From Gibbula magus (Eukaryota; Mollusca; Gastropoda; Trochida; Trochidae): a DNA stretch of 64,000 bases. Positions 42,645-55,358 of the stretch are shown one piece after another. Both the position numbers and the translations under genes were made by a program. The stretch covers positions 47,319,750-47,383,749 of the forward strand of contig OW388296.1 in NCBI GenBank assembly GCA_936450465.1, written 5' to 3'. Numbering within the stretch: position 1 is the stretch's first letter; the number at the start of each line of letters is the position of its first letter. Below the pieces are notes generated by a model. The model was given only the letters and a program-made list of their open reading frames with translations, searched no databases and was not told the DNA's origin.

Positions 42645-44236
42645 CGGAACGGCCAGTCTCCAGCGAGACAGCGTTGGAGACGGACATAAAAAGGGGAGTG
42701 CCATCACGCCCATTTTTCAAATTGGAAGCTTATTTTTGGCAGTATGGCGCCGAATGCTTCATATGTTAACGGCGGAGCTCTTCTTGATAAATCATTATTA
42801 TTTCAAAGGATTATTTTACTCAATTAGTTGAAATAATCGTCTACAAACGCCCTGTTGATATTGAGCGACTTTTGCCATTCTCATCTTCAATCCAAGTCTT
42901 AAAATTTTCATTAGAGTGGGCGACGCCTAGCCTACTGTTTGAAGCTCCCGTAAAATGCACTCATAACAGACATTATCTACAGCAATAAACGACTATAAAA
43001 CAGTATATAAAAGGTACTGGCGGTCTCCTGAAATTAATTTTTGGGAAGCTACGCCTTCTTTCATTAATCAATTAATAGTGTACACCTCGAGTACCAATGT
43101 CAATCATTACATTAATCACATCCCAACACATCAACTTTCAATCATCTTTTAATAACATAGACTATTGATGATGTAATGGATCGTCACACCACTCAGTTGT
43201 AAAAACATTTCACCGGTTCTGTTGATTGTTTTGTCACGTGTAACTCAATGCACTCACTATTGTCATCAATTATTCCAAATACATGAACTGTGAGATGAGC
43301 ATGTCATGTCTGTTGCATAAATTGGGGATGAATTTCTCTTTGGCCATCATCTGCTGGTAATCCCACTGCAACAAACTAGTTATAAATCGGCCCATTTAGA
43401 TATGGCATTTGAACTGCACACAGAGCTAAACGAGAGTGAGACACGTTTCAAACGTGCCTGTGAACAAGTTCATCTGCTGAATGACAAACTTGAAGGTCTA
43501 CAGCGGCGGTATGACAAGGCAATGCAAGAGAACAATCGTTCATTTCGCTATAACCTCCGTCTTAAGATGACAGCAGTTGAAGGCATACGCAGTGCATACT
43601 ACGAATATGCATTTCAGAAAGCAGAGAAGATCGCCCAATTGAGATACTTGGTATCTACATAGAACCTGCCTAAATTTGAACAAGAAGGCAGTGTGGTGTA
43701 TGGAAATGCTACATGCGACTCCCGTCTGACCAACAGCCCTTGCCAGGGCTAAACAAATGCAAAGAAGATTGCTTGAGTCAATGCAAAACCACCTCCCCTC
43801 TGTGTTTCTTTGTGAATAAAATAATAGGCCTAATATTGCCCTTTTCATCAGTAATAAACACACACGAAATATCCTACCAAAGGAAAGGCATGCAGAGTTG
43901 TGTGCAAGCAAACTTCAACATGCACGCCACATATATATATAGATCTGCATTTAAAAACAGCTTATGTTATTTTCTGGGCACTATTCCTCGGGGCAATGAC
44001 TTTTGGCCAAATATTCGGAATTTTAATCATGGCGAAAAGTTAATAAAAAGATGCAGTGAAGAATTCCCTACACAACGCATCTATTTTGGTGAAATTTGGC
44101 CGATTCTGAGAGGCGCTACATAACTGTAAAGCCGCCGTCGCTGCCTTGTGAATGCTGGAAGAGTTCCAAGTTCCAACGCGCATGCGTGACGTCACCATGA
44201 CTACAACGTATACCCTATATATAGGGGTGCCACAAT
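42645..44236 (+). repeat. Array unit U14 (1592 bp)
   Basis: Shares TTTGGCCAAATATTCGG and GATCTGCATTT with U15; GAAGAGTTCC from here rightwards. Confidence 0.95.
43402..43662 (+). CDS. Array protein, 86 aa, unit U14
   Basis: Majority protein. Confidence 0.6.
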   Translation: MAFELHTELNESETRFKRACEQVHLLNDKLEGLQRRYDKAMQENNRSFRYNLRLKMTAVEGIRSAYYEYAFQKAEKIAQLRYLVST

Positions 44237-45828
44237 CGGAACGGCCAGTCTCCAGCGAGACAGCGTTGGAGACGGACATAAAAAGGGGAGTGCCATCACG
44301 CCCATTTTTCAAATTGGAAGCTTATTTTTGGCAGTATGGCGCCGAATGCTTCATATGTTAACGGCGGAGCTCTTCTTGATAAATCATTATTATTTCAAAG
44401 GATTATTTTACTCAATTAGTTGAAATAATCGTCTACAAACGCCCTGTTGATATTGAGCGACTTTTGCCATTCTCATCTTCAATCCAAGTCTTAAAATTTT
44501 CATTAGAGTGGGCGACGCCTAGCCTACTGTTTGAAGCTCCCGTAAAATGCACTCATAACAGACATTATCTACAGCAATAAACGACTATAAAACAGTATAT
44601 AAAAGGTACTGGCGGTCTCCTGAAATTAATTTTTGGGAAGCTACGCCTTCTTTCATTAATCAATTAATAGTGTACACCTCGAGTACCAATGTCAATCATT
44701 ACATTAATCACATCCCAACACATCAACTTTCAATCATCTTTTAATAACATAGACTATTGATGATGTAATGGATCGTCACACCACTCAGTTGTAAAAACAT
44801 TTCACCGGTTCTGTTGATTGTTTTGTCACGTGTAACTCAATGCACTCACTATTGTCATCAATTATTCCAAATACATGAACTGTGAGATGAGCATGTCATG
44901 TCTGTTGCATAAATTGGGGATGAATTTCTCTTTGGCCATCATCTGCTGGTAATCCCACTGCAACAAACTAGTTATAAATCGGCCCATTTAGATATGGCAT
45001 TTGAACTGCACACAGAGCTAAACGAGAGTGAGACACGTTTCAAACGTGCCTGTGAACAAGTTCATCTGCTGAATGACAAACTTGAAGGTCTACAGCGGCG
45101 GTATGACAAGGCAATGCAAGAGAACAATCGTTCATTTCGCTATAACCTCCGTCTTAAGATGACAGCAGTTGAAGGCATACGCAGTGCATACTACGAATAT
45201 GCATTTCAGAAAGCAGAGAAGATCGCCCAATTGAGATACTTGGTATCTACATAGAACCTGCCTAAATTTGAACAAGAAGGCAGTGTGGTGTATGGAAATG
45301 CTACATGCGACTCCCGTCTGACCAACAGCCCTTGCCAGGGCTAAACAAATGCAAAGAAGATTGCTTGAGTCAATGCAAAACCACCTCCCCTCTGTGTTTC
45401 TTTGTGAATAAAATAATAGGCCTAATATTGCCCTTTTCATCAGTAATAAACACACACGAAATATCCTACCAAAGGAAAGGCATGCAGAGTTGTGTGCAAG
45501 CAAACTTCAACATGCACGCCACATATATATATAGATCTGCATTTAAAAACAGCTTATGTTATTTTCTGGGCACTATTCCTCGGGGCAATGACTTTTGGCC
45601 AAATATTCGGAATTTTAATCATGGCGAAAAGTTAATAAAAAGATGCAGTGAAGAATTCCCTACACAACGCATCTATTTTGGTGAAATTTGGCCGATTCTG
45701 AGAGGCGCTACATAACTGTAAAGCCGCCGTCGCTGCCTTGTGAATGCTGGAAGAGTTCCAAGTTCCAACGCGCATGCGTGACGTCACCATGACTACAACG
45801 TATACCCTATATATAGGGGTGCCACAAT
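44237..45828 (+). repeat. Array unit U15 (1592 bp)
   Basis: Same length and private variants as U14, so the two are a recent local duplicate. Confidence 0.95.
44994..45254 (+). CDS. Array protein, 86 aa, unit U15
   Basis: Majority protein. Confidence 0.6.
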   Translation: MAFELHTELNESETRFKRACEQVHLLNDKLEGLQRRYDKAMQENNRSFRYNLRLKMTAVEGIRSAYYEYAFQKAEKIAQLRYLVST

Positions 45829-47417
45829 CGGAACGGCCAGTCTCCAGCGAGACAGCGTTGGAGACGGACATAAAAAGGGGAGTGCCATCACGCCCATTTT
45901 TCAAATTGGAAGCTTATTTTTGGCAGTATGGCGCCGAATGCTTCATATGTTAACGGCGGAGCTCTTCTTGATAAATCATTATTATTTCAAAGGATTATTT
46001 TACTCAATTAGTTGAAATAATCGTCTACAAACGCCCTGTTGATATTGAGCGACTTTTGCCATTCTCATCTTCAATCCAAGTCTTAAAATTTTCATTAGAG
46101 TGGGCGACACCTACTGTTTGAAGCTCCCGTAAAATGCACTCATAACAGACATTATCTACAGCAATAAACGACTATAAAACAGTATATAAAAGGTACTGGC
46201 GGTCTCCTGAAATTAATTTTTGGGAAGCTACGCCTTCTTTCATTAATCAATTAATAGTGTACACCTCGAGTACCAATGTCAATCATTACATTAATCACAT
46301 CCCAACACATCAACTTTCAATCATCTTTTAATAACATAGACTATTGATGATGTAATGGATCGTCACACCACTCAGTTGTAAAAACATTTCACCGGTTCTG
46401 TTGATTGTTTTGTCACGTGTAACTCAATGCACTCACTATTGTCATCAATTATTCCAAATACATGAACTGTGAGATGAGCATGTCATGTCTGTTGCATAAA
46501 TTGGGGATGAATTTCTCTTTGGCCATCATCTGCTGGTAATCCCACTGCAACAAACTAGTTATAAATCGGCCCATTTAGATATGGCATTTGAACTGCACAC
46601 AGAGCTAAACGAGAGTGAGACACGTTTCAAACGTGCCTGTGAACAAGTTCATCTGCTGAATGACAAACTTGAAGGTCTACAGCGGCGGTATGACAAGGCA
46701 ATGCAAGAGAACAATCGTTCATTTCGCTATAACCTCCGTCTTAAGATGACAGCAGTTGAAGGCATACGCAGTGCATACTACGAATATGCATTTCAGAAAG
46801 CAGAGAAGATCGCCCAATTGAGATACTTGGTATCTACATAGAACCTGCCTAAATTTGAACAAGAAGGCAATGTGGTGTATGGAAATGCTACATGCGACTC
46901 CCGTCTGACCAACAGCCCTTGCCAGGGCTAAACAAATGCAAAGAAGATTGCTTGAGTCAATGCAAAACCACCTCCCCTCTGTGTTTCTTTGTGAATAAAA
47001 TAATAGGCCTAATATTGCCCTTTTCATCAGTAATAAACACACACGAAATATCCTACCAAAGGAAAGGCATGCAGAGTTGTGTGCAAGCAAACTTCAACAT
47101 GCACGCCACATATATATATATAGATCTGTATTTAAAAACAGCTTATGTTATTTTCTGGGCACTATTCCTCGGGGCAATGACTTTTGGCAAAATATTGGGA
47201 ATTTTAATCATGGCGAAAAGTTAATAAAAAGATGCAGTGAATAATTCCCTACACAACGCATCTATTTTGGTGAAATTTGGCCGATTCTGAGAGGCGCTAC
47301 ATAACTGTAAAGCCGCCGTCGCTGCCTTGTGAATGCTGGAAGAGTTCCAAGTTCCAACGCGCATGCGTGACGTCACCATGACTACAACGTATACCCTATA
47401 TATAGGGGTGCCACAAT
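45829..47417 (+). repeat. Array unit U16 (1589 bp), higher-order repeat 1, position 1
   Basis: AAGGCAATG after the ORF and GTGAATAATTCC near the end; matches U19 in both. GACACCTAC type. Confidence 0.95.
46581..46841 (+). CDS. Array protein, 86 aa, unit U16
   Basis: Majority protein. Confidence 0.6.
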   Translation: MAFELHTELNESETRFKRACEQVHLLNDKLEGLQRRYDKAMQENNRSFRYNLRLKMTAVEGIRSAYYEYAFQKAEKIAQLRYLVST

Positions 47418-49004
47418 CGGAACGGCCAGTCTCCAGCGAGACAGCGTTGGAGACGGACATAAAAAGGGGAGTGCCATCACGCCCATTTTTCAAATTGGAA
47501 GCTTATTTTTGGCAGTATGGCGCCGAATGCTTCATATGTTAACGGCGGAGCTCTTCTTGATAAATCATTATTATTTCAAAGGATTATTTTACTCAATTAG
47601 TTGAAATAATCGTCTACAAACGCCCTGTTGATATTGAGCGACTTTTGCCATTCTCATCTTCAATCCAAGTCTTAAAATTTTCATTAGAGTGGGCGACACC
47701 TACTGTTTGAAGCTCCCGTAAAATGCACTCATAACAGACATTATCTACAGCAATAAACGACTATAAAACAGTATATAAAAGGTACTGGCGGTCTCCTGAA
47801 ATTAATTTTTGGGAAGCTACGCCTTCTTTCATTAATCAATTAATAGTGTACACCTCGAGTACCAATGTCAATCATTACATTAATCACATCCCAACACATC
47901 AACTTTCAATCATCTTTTAATAACATAGACTATTGATGATGTAATGGATCGTCACACCACTCAGTTGTAAAAACATTTCACCGGTTCTGTTGATTGTTTT
48001 GTCACGTGTAACTCAATGCACTCACTATTGTCATCAATTATTCCAAATACATGAACTGTGAGATGAGCATGTCATGTCTGTTGCATAAATTGGGGATGAA
48101 TTTCTCTTTGGCCATCATCTGCTGGTAATCCCACTGCAACAAACTAGTTATAAATCGGCCCATTTAGATATGGCATTTGAACTGCACACAGAGCTAAACG
48201 AGAGTGAGACACGTTTCAAACGTGCCTGTGAACAAGTTCATCTGCTGAATGACAAACTTGAAGGTCTACAGCGGCGGTATGACAAGGCAATGCAAGAGAA
48301 CAATCGTTCATTTCGCTATAACCTCCGTCTTAAGATGACAGCAGTTGAAGGCATACGCAGTGCATACTACGAATATGCATTTCAGAAAGCAGAGAAGATC
48401 GCCCAATTGAGATACTTGGTATCTACATAGAACCTGCCTAAATTTGAACAAGAAGGCAGTGTGGTGTATGGAAATGCTACATGCGACTCCCGTCTGACCA
48501 ACAGCCCTTGCCAGGGCTAAACAAATGCAAAGAAGATTGCTTGAGTCAATGCAAAACCACCTCCCCTCTGTGTTTCTTTGTGAATAAAATAATAGGCCTA
48601 ATATTGCCCTTTTCATCAGTAATAAACACACACGAAATATCCTACCAAAGGAAAGGCATGCAGAGTTGTGTGCAAGCAAACTTCAACATGCACGCCACAT
48701 ATATATATAGATCTGTATTTAAAAACAGCTTATGTTATTTTCTGGGCACTATTCCTCGGGGCAATGACTTTTGGCAAAATATTGGGAATTTTAATCATGG
48801 CGAAAAGTTAATAAAAAGATGCAGTGAAGAATTCCCTACACAACGCATCTATTTTGGTGAAATTTGGCCGATTCTGAGAGGCGCTACATAACTGTAAAGC
48901 CGCCGTCGCTGCCTTGTGAATGCTGGAAGAGTTCCAAGTTCCAACGCGCATGCGTGACGTCACCATGACTACAACGTATACCCTATATATAGGGGTGCCA
49001 CAAT
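47418..49004 (+). repeat. Array unit U17 (1587 bp), higher-order repeat 1, position 2
   Basis: AAGGCAGTG and GTGAAGAATTCC with a shorter (AT)n; matches U20. Confidence 0.95.
48170..48430 (+). CDS. Array protein, 86 aa, unit U17
   Basis: Majority protein. Confidence 0.6.
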   Translation: MAFELHTELNESETRFKRACEQVHLLNDKLEGLQRRYDKAMQENNRSFRYNLRLKMTAVEGIRSAYYEYAFQKAEKIAQLRYLVST

Positions 49005-50593
49005 CGGAACGGCCAGTCTCCAGCGAGACAGCGTTGGAGACGGACATAAAAAGGGGAGTGCCATCACGCCCATTTTTCAAATTGGAAGCTTATTTTTGGC
49101 AGTATGGCGCCGAATGCTTCATATGTTAACGGCGGAGCTCTTCTTGATAAATCATTATTATTTCAAAGGATTATTTTACTCAATTAGTTGAAATAATCGT
49201 CTACAAACGCCCTGTTGATATTGAGCGACTTTTGCCATTCTCATCTTCAATCCAAGTCTTAAAATTTTCATTAGAGTGGGCGACACCTACTGTTTGAAGC
49301 TCCCGTAAAATGCACTCATAACAGACATTATCTACAGCAATAAACGACTATAAAACAGTATATAAAAGGTACTGGCGGTCTCCTGAAATTAATTTTTGGG
49401 AAGCTACGCCTTCTTTCATTAATCAATTAATAGTGTACACCTCGAGTACCAATGTCAATCATTACATTAATCACATCCCAACAACTCAACTTTCAATCAT
49501 CTTTTAATAACATAGACTATTGATGATGTAATGGATCGTCACACCACTCAGTTGTAAAAACATTTCACCGGTTCTGTTGATTGTTTTGTCACGTGTAACT
49601 CAATGCACTCACTATTGTCATCAATTATTCCAAATACATGAACTGTGAGATGAGCATGTCATGTCTGTTGCATAAATTGGGGATGAATTTCTCTTTGGCC
49701 ATCATCTGCTGGTAATCCCACTGCAACAAACTAGTTATAAATCGGCCCATTTAGATATGGCATTTGAACTGCACACAGAGCTAAACGAGAGTGAGACACG
49801 TTTCAAACGTGCCTGTGAACAAGTTCATCTGCTGAATGACAAACTTGAAGGTCTACAGCGGCGGTATGACAAGGCAATGCAAGAGAACAATCGTTCATTT
49901 CGCTATAACCTCCGTCTTAAGATGACAGCAGTTGAAGGCATACGCAGTGCATACTACGAATATGCATTTCAGAAAGCAGAGAAGATCGCCCAATTGAGAT
50001 ACTTGGTATCTACATAGAACCTGCCTAAATTTGAACAAGAAGGCAATGTGGTGTATGGAAATGCTACATGCGACTCCCGTCTGACCAACAGCCCTTGCCA
50101 GGGCTAAACAAATGCAAAGAAGATTGCTTGAGTCAATGCAAAACCACCTCCCCTCTGTGTTTCTTTGTGAATAAAATAATAGGCCTAATATTGCCCTTTT
50201 CATCAGTAATAAACACACACGAAATATCCTACCAAAGGAAAGGCATGCAGAGTTGTGTGCAAGCAAACTTCAACATGCACGCCACATATATATATATAGA
50301 TCTGTATTTAAAAACAGCTTATGTTATTTTCTGGGCACTATTCCTCGGGGCAATGACTTTTGGCAAAATATTGGGAATTTTAATCATGGCGAAAAGTTAA
50401 TAAAAAGATGCAGTGAATAATTCCCTACACAACGCATCTATTTTGGTGAAATTTGGCCGATTCTGAGAGGCGCTACATAACTGTAAAGCCGCCGTCGCTG
50501 CCTTGTGAATGCTGGAAGAGTTCCAAGTTCCAACGCGCATGCGTGACGTCACCATGACTACAACGTATACCCTATATATAGGGGTGCCACAAT
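49005..50593 (+). repeat. Array unit U18 (1589 bp), higher-order repeat 1, position 3
   Basis: Diagnostic CCCAACAACTCAAC at ~49479 (others CAACACATCAAC), found otherwise only in U21. Confidence 0.95.
49757..50017 (+). CDS. Array protein, 86 aa, unit U18
   Basis: Majority protein. Confidence 0.6.
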   Translation: MAFELHTELNESETRFKRACEQVHLLNDKLEGLQRRYDKAMQENNRSFRYNLRLKMTAVEGIRSAYYEYAFQKAEKIAQLRYLVST

Positions 50594-52182
50594 CGGAACG
50601 GCCAGTCTCCAGCGAGACAGCGTTGGAGACGGACATAAAAAGGGGAGTGCCATCACGCCCATTTTTCAAATTGGAAGCTTATTTTTGGCAGTATGGCGCC
50701 GAATGCTTCATATGTTAACGGCGGAGCTCTTCTTGATAAATCATTATTATTTCAAAGGATTATTTTACTCAATTAGTTGAAATAATCGTCTACAAACGCC
50801 CTGTTGATATTGAGCGACTTTTGCCATTCTCATCTTCAATCCAAGTCTTAAAATTTTCATTAGAGTGGGCGACACCTACTGTTTGAAGCTCCCGTAAAAT
50901 GCACTCATAACAGACATTATCTACAGCAATAAACGACTATAAAACAGTATATAAAAGGTACTGGCGGTCTCCTGAAATTAATTTTTGGGAAGCTACGCCT
51001 TCTTTCATTAATCAATTAATAGTGTACACCTCGAGTACCAATGTCAATCATTACATTAATCACATCCCAACACATCAACTTTCAATCATCTTTTAATAAC
51101 ATAGACTATTGATGATGTAATGGATCGTCACACCACTCAGTTGTAAAAACATTTCACCGGTTCTGTTGATTGTTTTGTCACGTGTAACTCAATGCACTCA
51201 CTATTGTCATCAATTATTCCAAATACATGAACTGTGAGATGAGCATGTCATGTCTGTTGCATAAATTGGGGATGAATTTCTCTTTGGCCATCATCTGCTG
51301 GTAATCCCACTGCAACAAACTAGTTATAAATCGGCCCATTTAGATATGGCATTTGAACTGCACACAGAGCTAAACGAGAGTGAGACACGTTTCAAACGTG
51401 CCTGTGAACAAGTTCATCTGCTGAATGACAAACTTGAAGGTCTACAGCGGCGGTATGACAAGGCAATGCAAGAGAACAATCGTTCATTTCGCTATAACCT
51501 CCGTCTTAAGATGACAGCAGTTGAAGGCATACGCAGTGCATACTACGAATATGCATTTCAGAAAGCAGAGAAGATCGCCCAATTGAGATACTTGGTATCT
51601 ACATAGAACCTGCCTAAATTTGAACAAGAAGGCAATGTGGTGTATGGAAATGCTACATGCGACTCCCGTCTGACCAACAGCCCTTGCCAGGGCTAAACAA
51701 ATGCAAAGAAGATTGCTTGAGTCAATGCAAAACCACCTCCCCTCTGTGTTTCTTTGTGAATAAAATAATAGGCCTAATATTGCCCTTTTCATCAGTAATA
51801 AACACACACGAAATATCCTACCAAAGGAAAGGCATGCAGAGTTGTGTGCAAGCAAACTTCAACATGCACGCCACATATATATATATAGATCTGTATTTAA
51901 AAACAGCTTATGTTATTTTCTGGGCACTATTCCTCGGGGCAATGACTTTTGGCAAAATATTGGGAATTTTAATCATGGCGAAAAGTTAATAAAAAGATGC
52001 AGTGAATAATTCCCTACACAACGCATCTATTTTGGTGAAATTTGGCCGATTCTGAGAGGCGCTACATAACTGTAAAGCCGCCGTCGCTGCCTTGTGAATG
52101 CTGGAAGAGTTCCAAGTTCCAACGCGCATGCGTGACGTCACCATGACTACAACGTATACCCTATATATAGGGGTGCCACAAT
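50594..52182 (+). repeat. Array unit U19 (1589 bp), higher-order repeat 2, position 1
   Basis: Matches U16 at AAGGCAATG and GTGAATAATTCC. Confidence 0.95.
51346..51606 (+). CDS. Array protein, 86 aa, unit U19
   Basis: Majority protein. Confidence 0.6.
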   Translation: MAFELHTELNESETRFKRACEQVHLLNDKLEGLQRRYDKAMQENNRSFRYNLRLKMTAVEGIRSAYYEYAFQKAEKIAQLRYLVST

Positions 52183-53769
52183 CGGAACGGCCAGTCTCCA
52201 GCGAGACAGCGTTGGAGACGGACATAAAAAGGGGAGTGCCATCACGCCCATTTTTCAAATTGGAAGCTTATTTTTGGCAGTATGGCGCCGAATGCTTCAT
52301 ATGTTAACGGCGGAGCTCTTCTTGATAAATCATTATTATTTCAAAGGATTATTTTACTCAATTAGTTGAAATAATCGTCTACAAACGCCCTGTTGATATT
52401 GAGCGACTTTTGCCATTCTCATCTTCAATCCAAGTCTTAAAATTTTCATTAGAGTGGGCGACACCTACTGTTTGAAGCTCCCGTAAAATGCACTCATAAC
52501 AGACATTATCTACAGCAATAAACGACTATAAAACAGTATATAAAAGGTACTGGCGGTCTCCTGAAATTAATTTTTGGGAAGCTACGCCTTCTTTCATTAA
52601 TCAATTAATAGTGTACACCTCGAGTACCAATGTCAATCATTACATTAATCACATCCCAACACATCAACTTTCAATCATCTTTTAATAACATAGACTATTG
52701 ATGATGTAATGGATCGTCACACCACTCAGTTGTAAAAACATTTCACCGGTTCTGTTGATTGTTTTGTCACGTGTAACTCAATGCACTCACTATTGTCATC
52801 AATTATTCCAAATACATGAACTGTGAGATGAGCATGTCATGTCTGTTGCATAAATTGGGGATGAATTTCTCTTTGGCCATCATCTGCTGGTAATCCCACT
52901 GCAACAAACTAGTTATAAATCGGCCCATTTAGATATGGCATTTGAACTGCACACAGAGCTAAACGAGAGTGAGACACGTTTCAAACGTGCCTGTGAACAA
53001 GTTCATCTGCTGAATGACAAACTTGAAGGTCTACAGCGGCGGTATGACAAGGCAATGCAAGAGAACAATCGTTCATTTCGCTATAACCTCCGTCTTAAGA
53101 TGACAGCAGTTGAAGGCATACGCAGTGCATACTACGAATATGCATTTCAGAAAGCAGAGAAGATCGCCCAATTGAGATACTTGGTATCTACATAGAACCT
53201 GCCTAAATTTGAACAAGAAGGCAGTGTGGTGTATGGAAATGCTACATGCGACTCCCGTCTGACCAACAGCCCTTGCCAGGGCTAAACAAATGCAAAGAAG
53301 ATTGCTTGAGTCAATGCAAAACCACCTCCCCTCTGTGTTTCTTTGTGAATAAAATAATAGGCCTAATATTGCCCTTTTCATCAGTAATAAACACACACGA
53401 AATATCCTACCAAAGGAAAGGCATGCAGAGTTGTGTGCAAGCAAACTTCAACATGCACGCCACATATATATATAGATCTGTATTTAAAAACAGCTTATGT
53501 TATTTTCTGGGCACTATTCCTCGGGGCAATGACTTTTGGCAAAATATTGGGAATTTTAATCATGGCGAAAAGTTAATAAAAAGATGCAGTGAAGAATTCC
53601 CTACACAACGCATCTATTTTGGTGAAATTTGGCCGATTCTGAGAGGCGCTACATAACTGTAAAGCCGCCGTCGCTGCCTTGTGAATGCTGGAAGAGTTCC
53701 AAGTTCCAACGCGCATGCGTGACGTCACCATGACTACAACGTATACCCTATATATAGGGGTGCCACAAT
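52183..53769 (+). repeat. Array unit U20 (1587 bp), higher-order repeat 2, position 2
   Basis: Matches U17 in length and variants. Confidence 0.95.
52935..53195 (+). CDS. Array protein, 86 aa, unit U20
   Basis: Majority protein. Confidence 0.6.
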   Translation: MAFELHTELNESETRFKRACEQVHLLNDKLEGLQRRYDKAMQENNRSFRYNLRLKMTAVEGIRSAYYEYAFQKAEKIAQLRYLVST

Positions 53770-55358
53770 CGGAACGGCCAGTCTCCAGCGAGACAGCGTT
53801 GGAGACGGACATAAAAAGGGGAGTGCCATCACGCCCATTTTTCAAATTGGAAGCTTATTTTTGGCAGTATGGCGCCGAATGCTTCATATGTTAACGGCGG
53901 AGCTCTTCTTGATAAATCATTATTATTTCAAAGGATTATTTTACTCAATTAGTTGAAATAATCGTCTACAAACGCCCTGTTGATATTGAGCGACTTTTGC
54001 CATTCTCATCTTCAATCCAAGTCTTAAAATTTTCATTAGAGTGGGCGACACCTACTGTTTGAAGCTCCCGTAAAATGCACTCATAACAGACATTATCTAC
54101 AGCAATAAACGACTATAAAACAGTATATAAAAGGTACTGGCGGTCTCCTGAAATTAATTTTTGGGAAGCTACGCCTTCTTTCATTAATCAATTAATAGTG
54201 TACACCTCGAGTACCAATGTCAATCATTACATTAATCACATCCCAACAACTCAACTTTCAATCATCTTTTAATAACATAGACTATTGATGATGTAATGGA
54301 TCGTCACACCACTCAGTTGTAAAAACATTTCACCGGTTCTGTTGATTGTTTTGTCACGTGTAACTCAATGCACTCACTATTGTCATCAATTATTCCAAAT
54401 ACATGAACTGTGAGATGAGCATGTCATGTCTGTTGCATAAATTGGGGATGAATTTCTCTTTGGCCATCATCTGCTGGTAATCCCACTGCAACAAACTAGT
54501 TATAAATCGGCCCATTTAGATATGGCATTTGAACTGCACACAGAGCTAAACGAGAGTGAGACACGTTTCAAACGTGCCTGTGAACAAGTTCATCTGCTGA
54601 ATGACAAACTTGAAGGTCTACAGCGGCGGTATGACAAGGCAATGCAAGAGAACAATCGTTCATTTCGCTATAACCTCCGTCTTAAGATGACAGCAGTTGA
54701 AGGCATACGCAGTGCATACTACGAATATGCATTTCAGAAAGCAGAGAAGATCGCCCAATTGAGATACTTGGTATCTACATAGAACCTGCCTAAATTTGAA
54801 CAAGAAGGCAATGTGGTGTATGGAAATGCTACATGCGACTCCCGTCTGACCAACAGCCCTTGCCAGGGCTAAACAAATGCAAAGAAGATTGCTTGAGTCA
54901 ATGCAAAACCACCTCCCCTCTGTGTTTCTTTGTGAATAAAATAATAGGCCTAATATTGCCCTTTTCATCAGTAATAAACACACACGAAATATCCTACCAA
55001 AGGAAAGGCATGCAGAGTTGTGTGCAAGCAAACTTCAACATGCACGCCACATATATATATATAGATCTGTATTTAAAAACAGCTTATGTTATTTTCTGGG
55101 CACTATTCCTCGGGGCAATGACTTTTGGCAAAATATTGGGAATTTTAATCATGGCGAAAAGTTAATAAAAAGATGCAGTGAATAATTCCCTACACAACGC
55201 ATCTATTTTGGTGAAATTTGGCCGATTCTGAGAGGCGCTACATAACTGTAAAGCCGCCGTCGCTGCCTTGTGAATGCTGGAAGAGTTCCAAGTTCCAACG
55301 CGCATGCGTGACGTCACCATGACTACAACGTATACCCTATATATAGGGGTGCCACAAT
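53770..55358 (+). repeat. Array unit U21 (1589 bp), higher-order repeat 2, position 3
   Basis: Carries the CCCAACAACTCAAC variant (~54243), 4764-4765 bp from that of U18. Confidence 0.95.
54522..54782 (+). CDS. Array protein, 86 aa, unit U21
   Basis: Majority protein. Confidence 0.6.
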   Translation: MAFELHTELNESETRFKRACEQVHLLNDKLEGLQRRYDKAMQENNRSFRYNLRLKMTAVEGIRSAYYEYAFQKAEKIAQLRYLVST

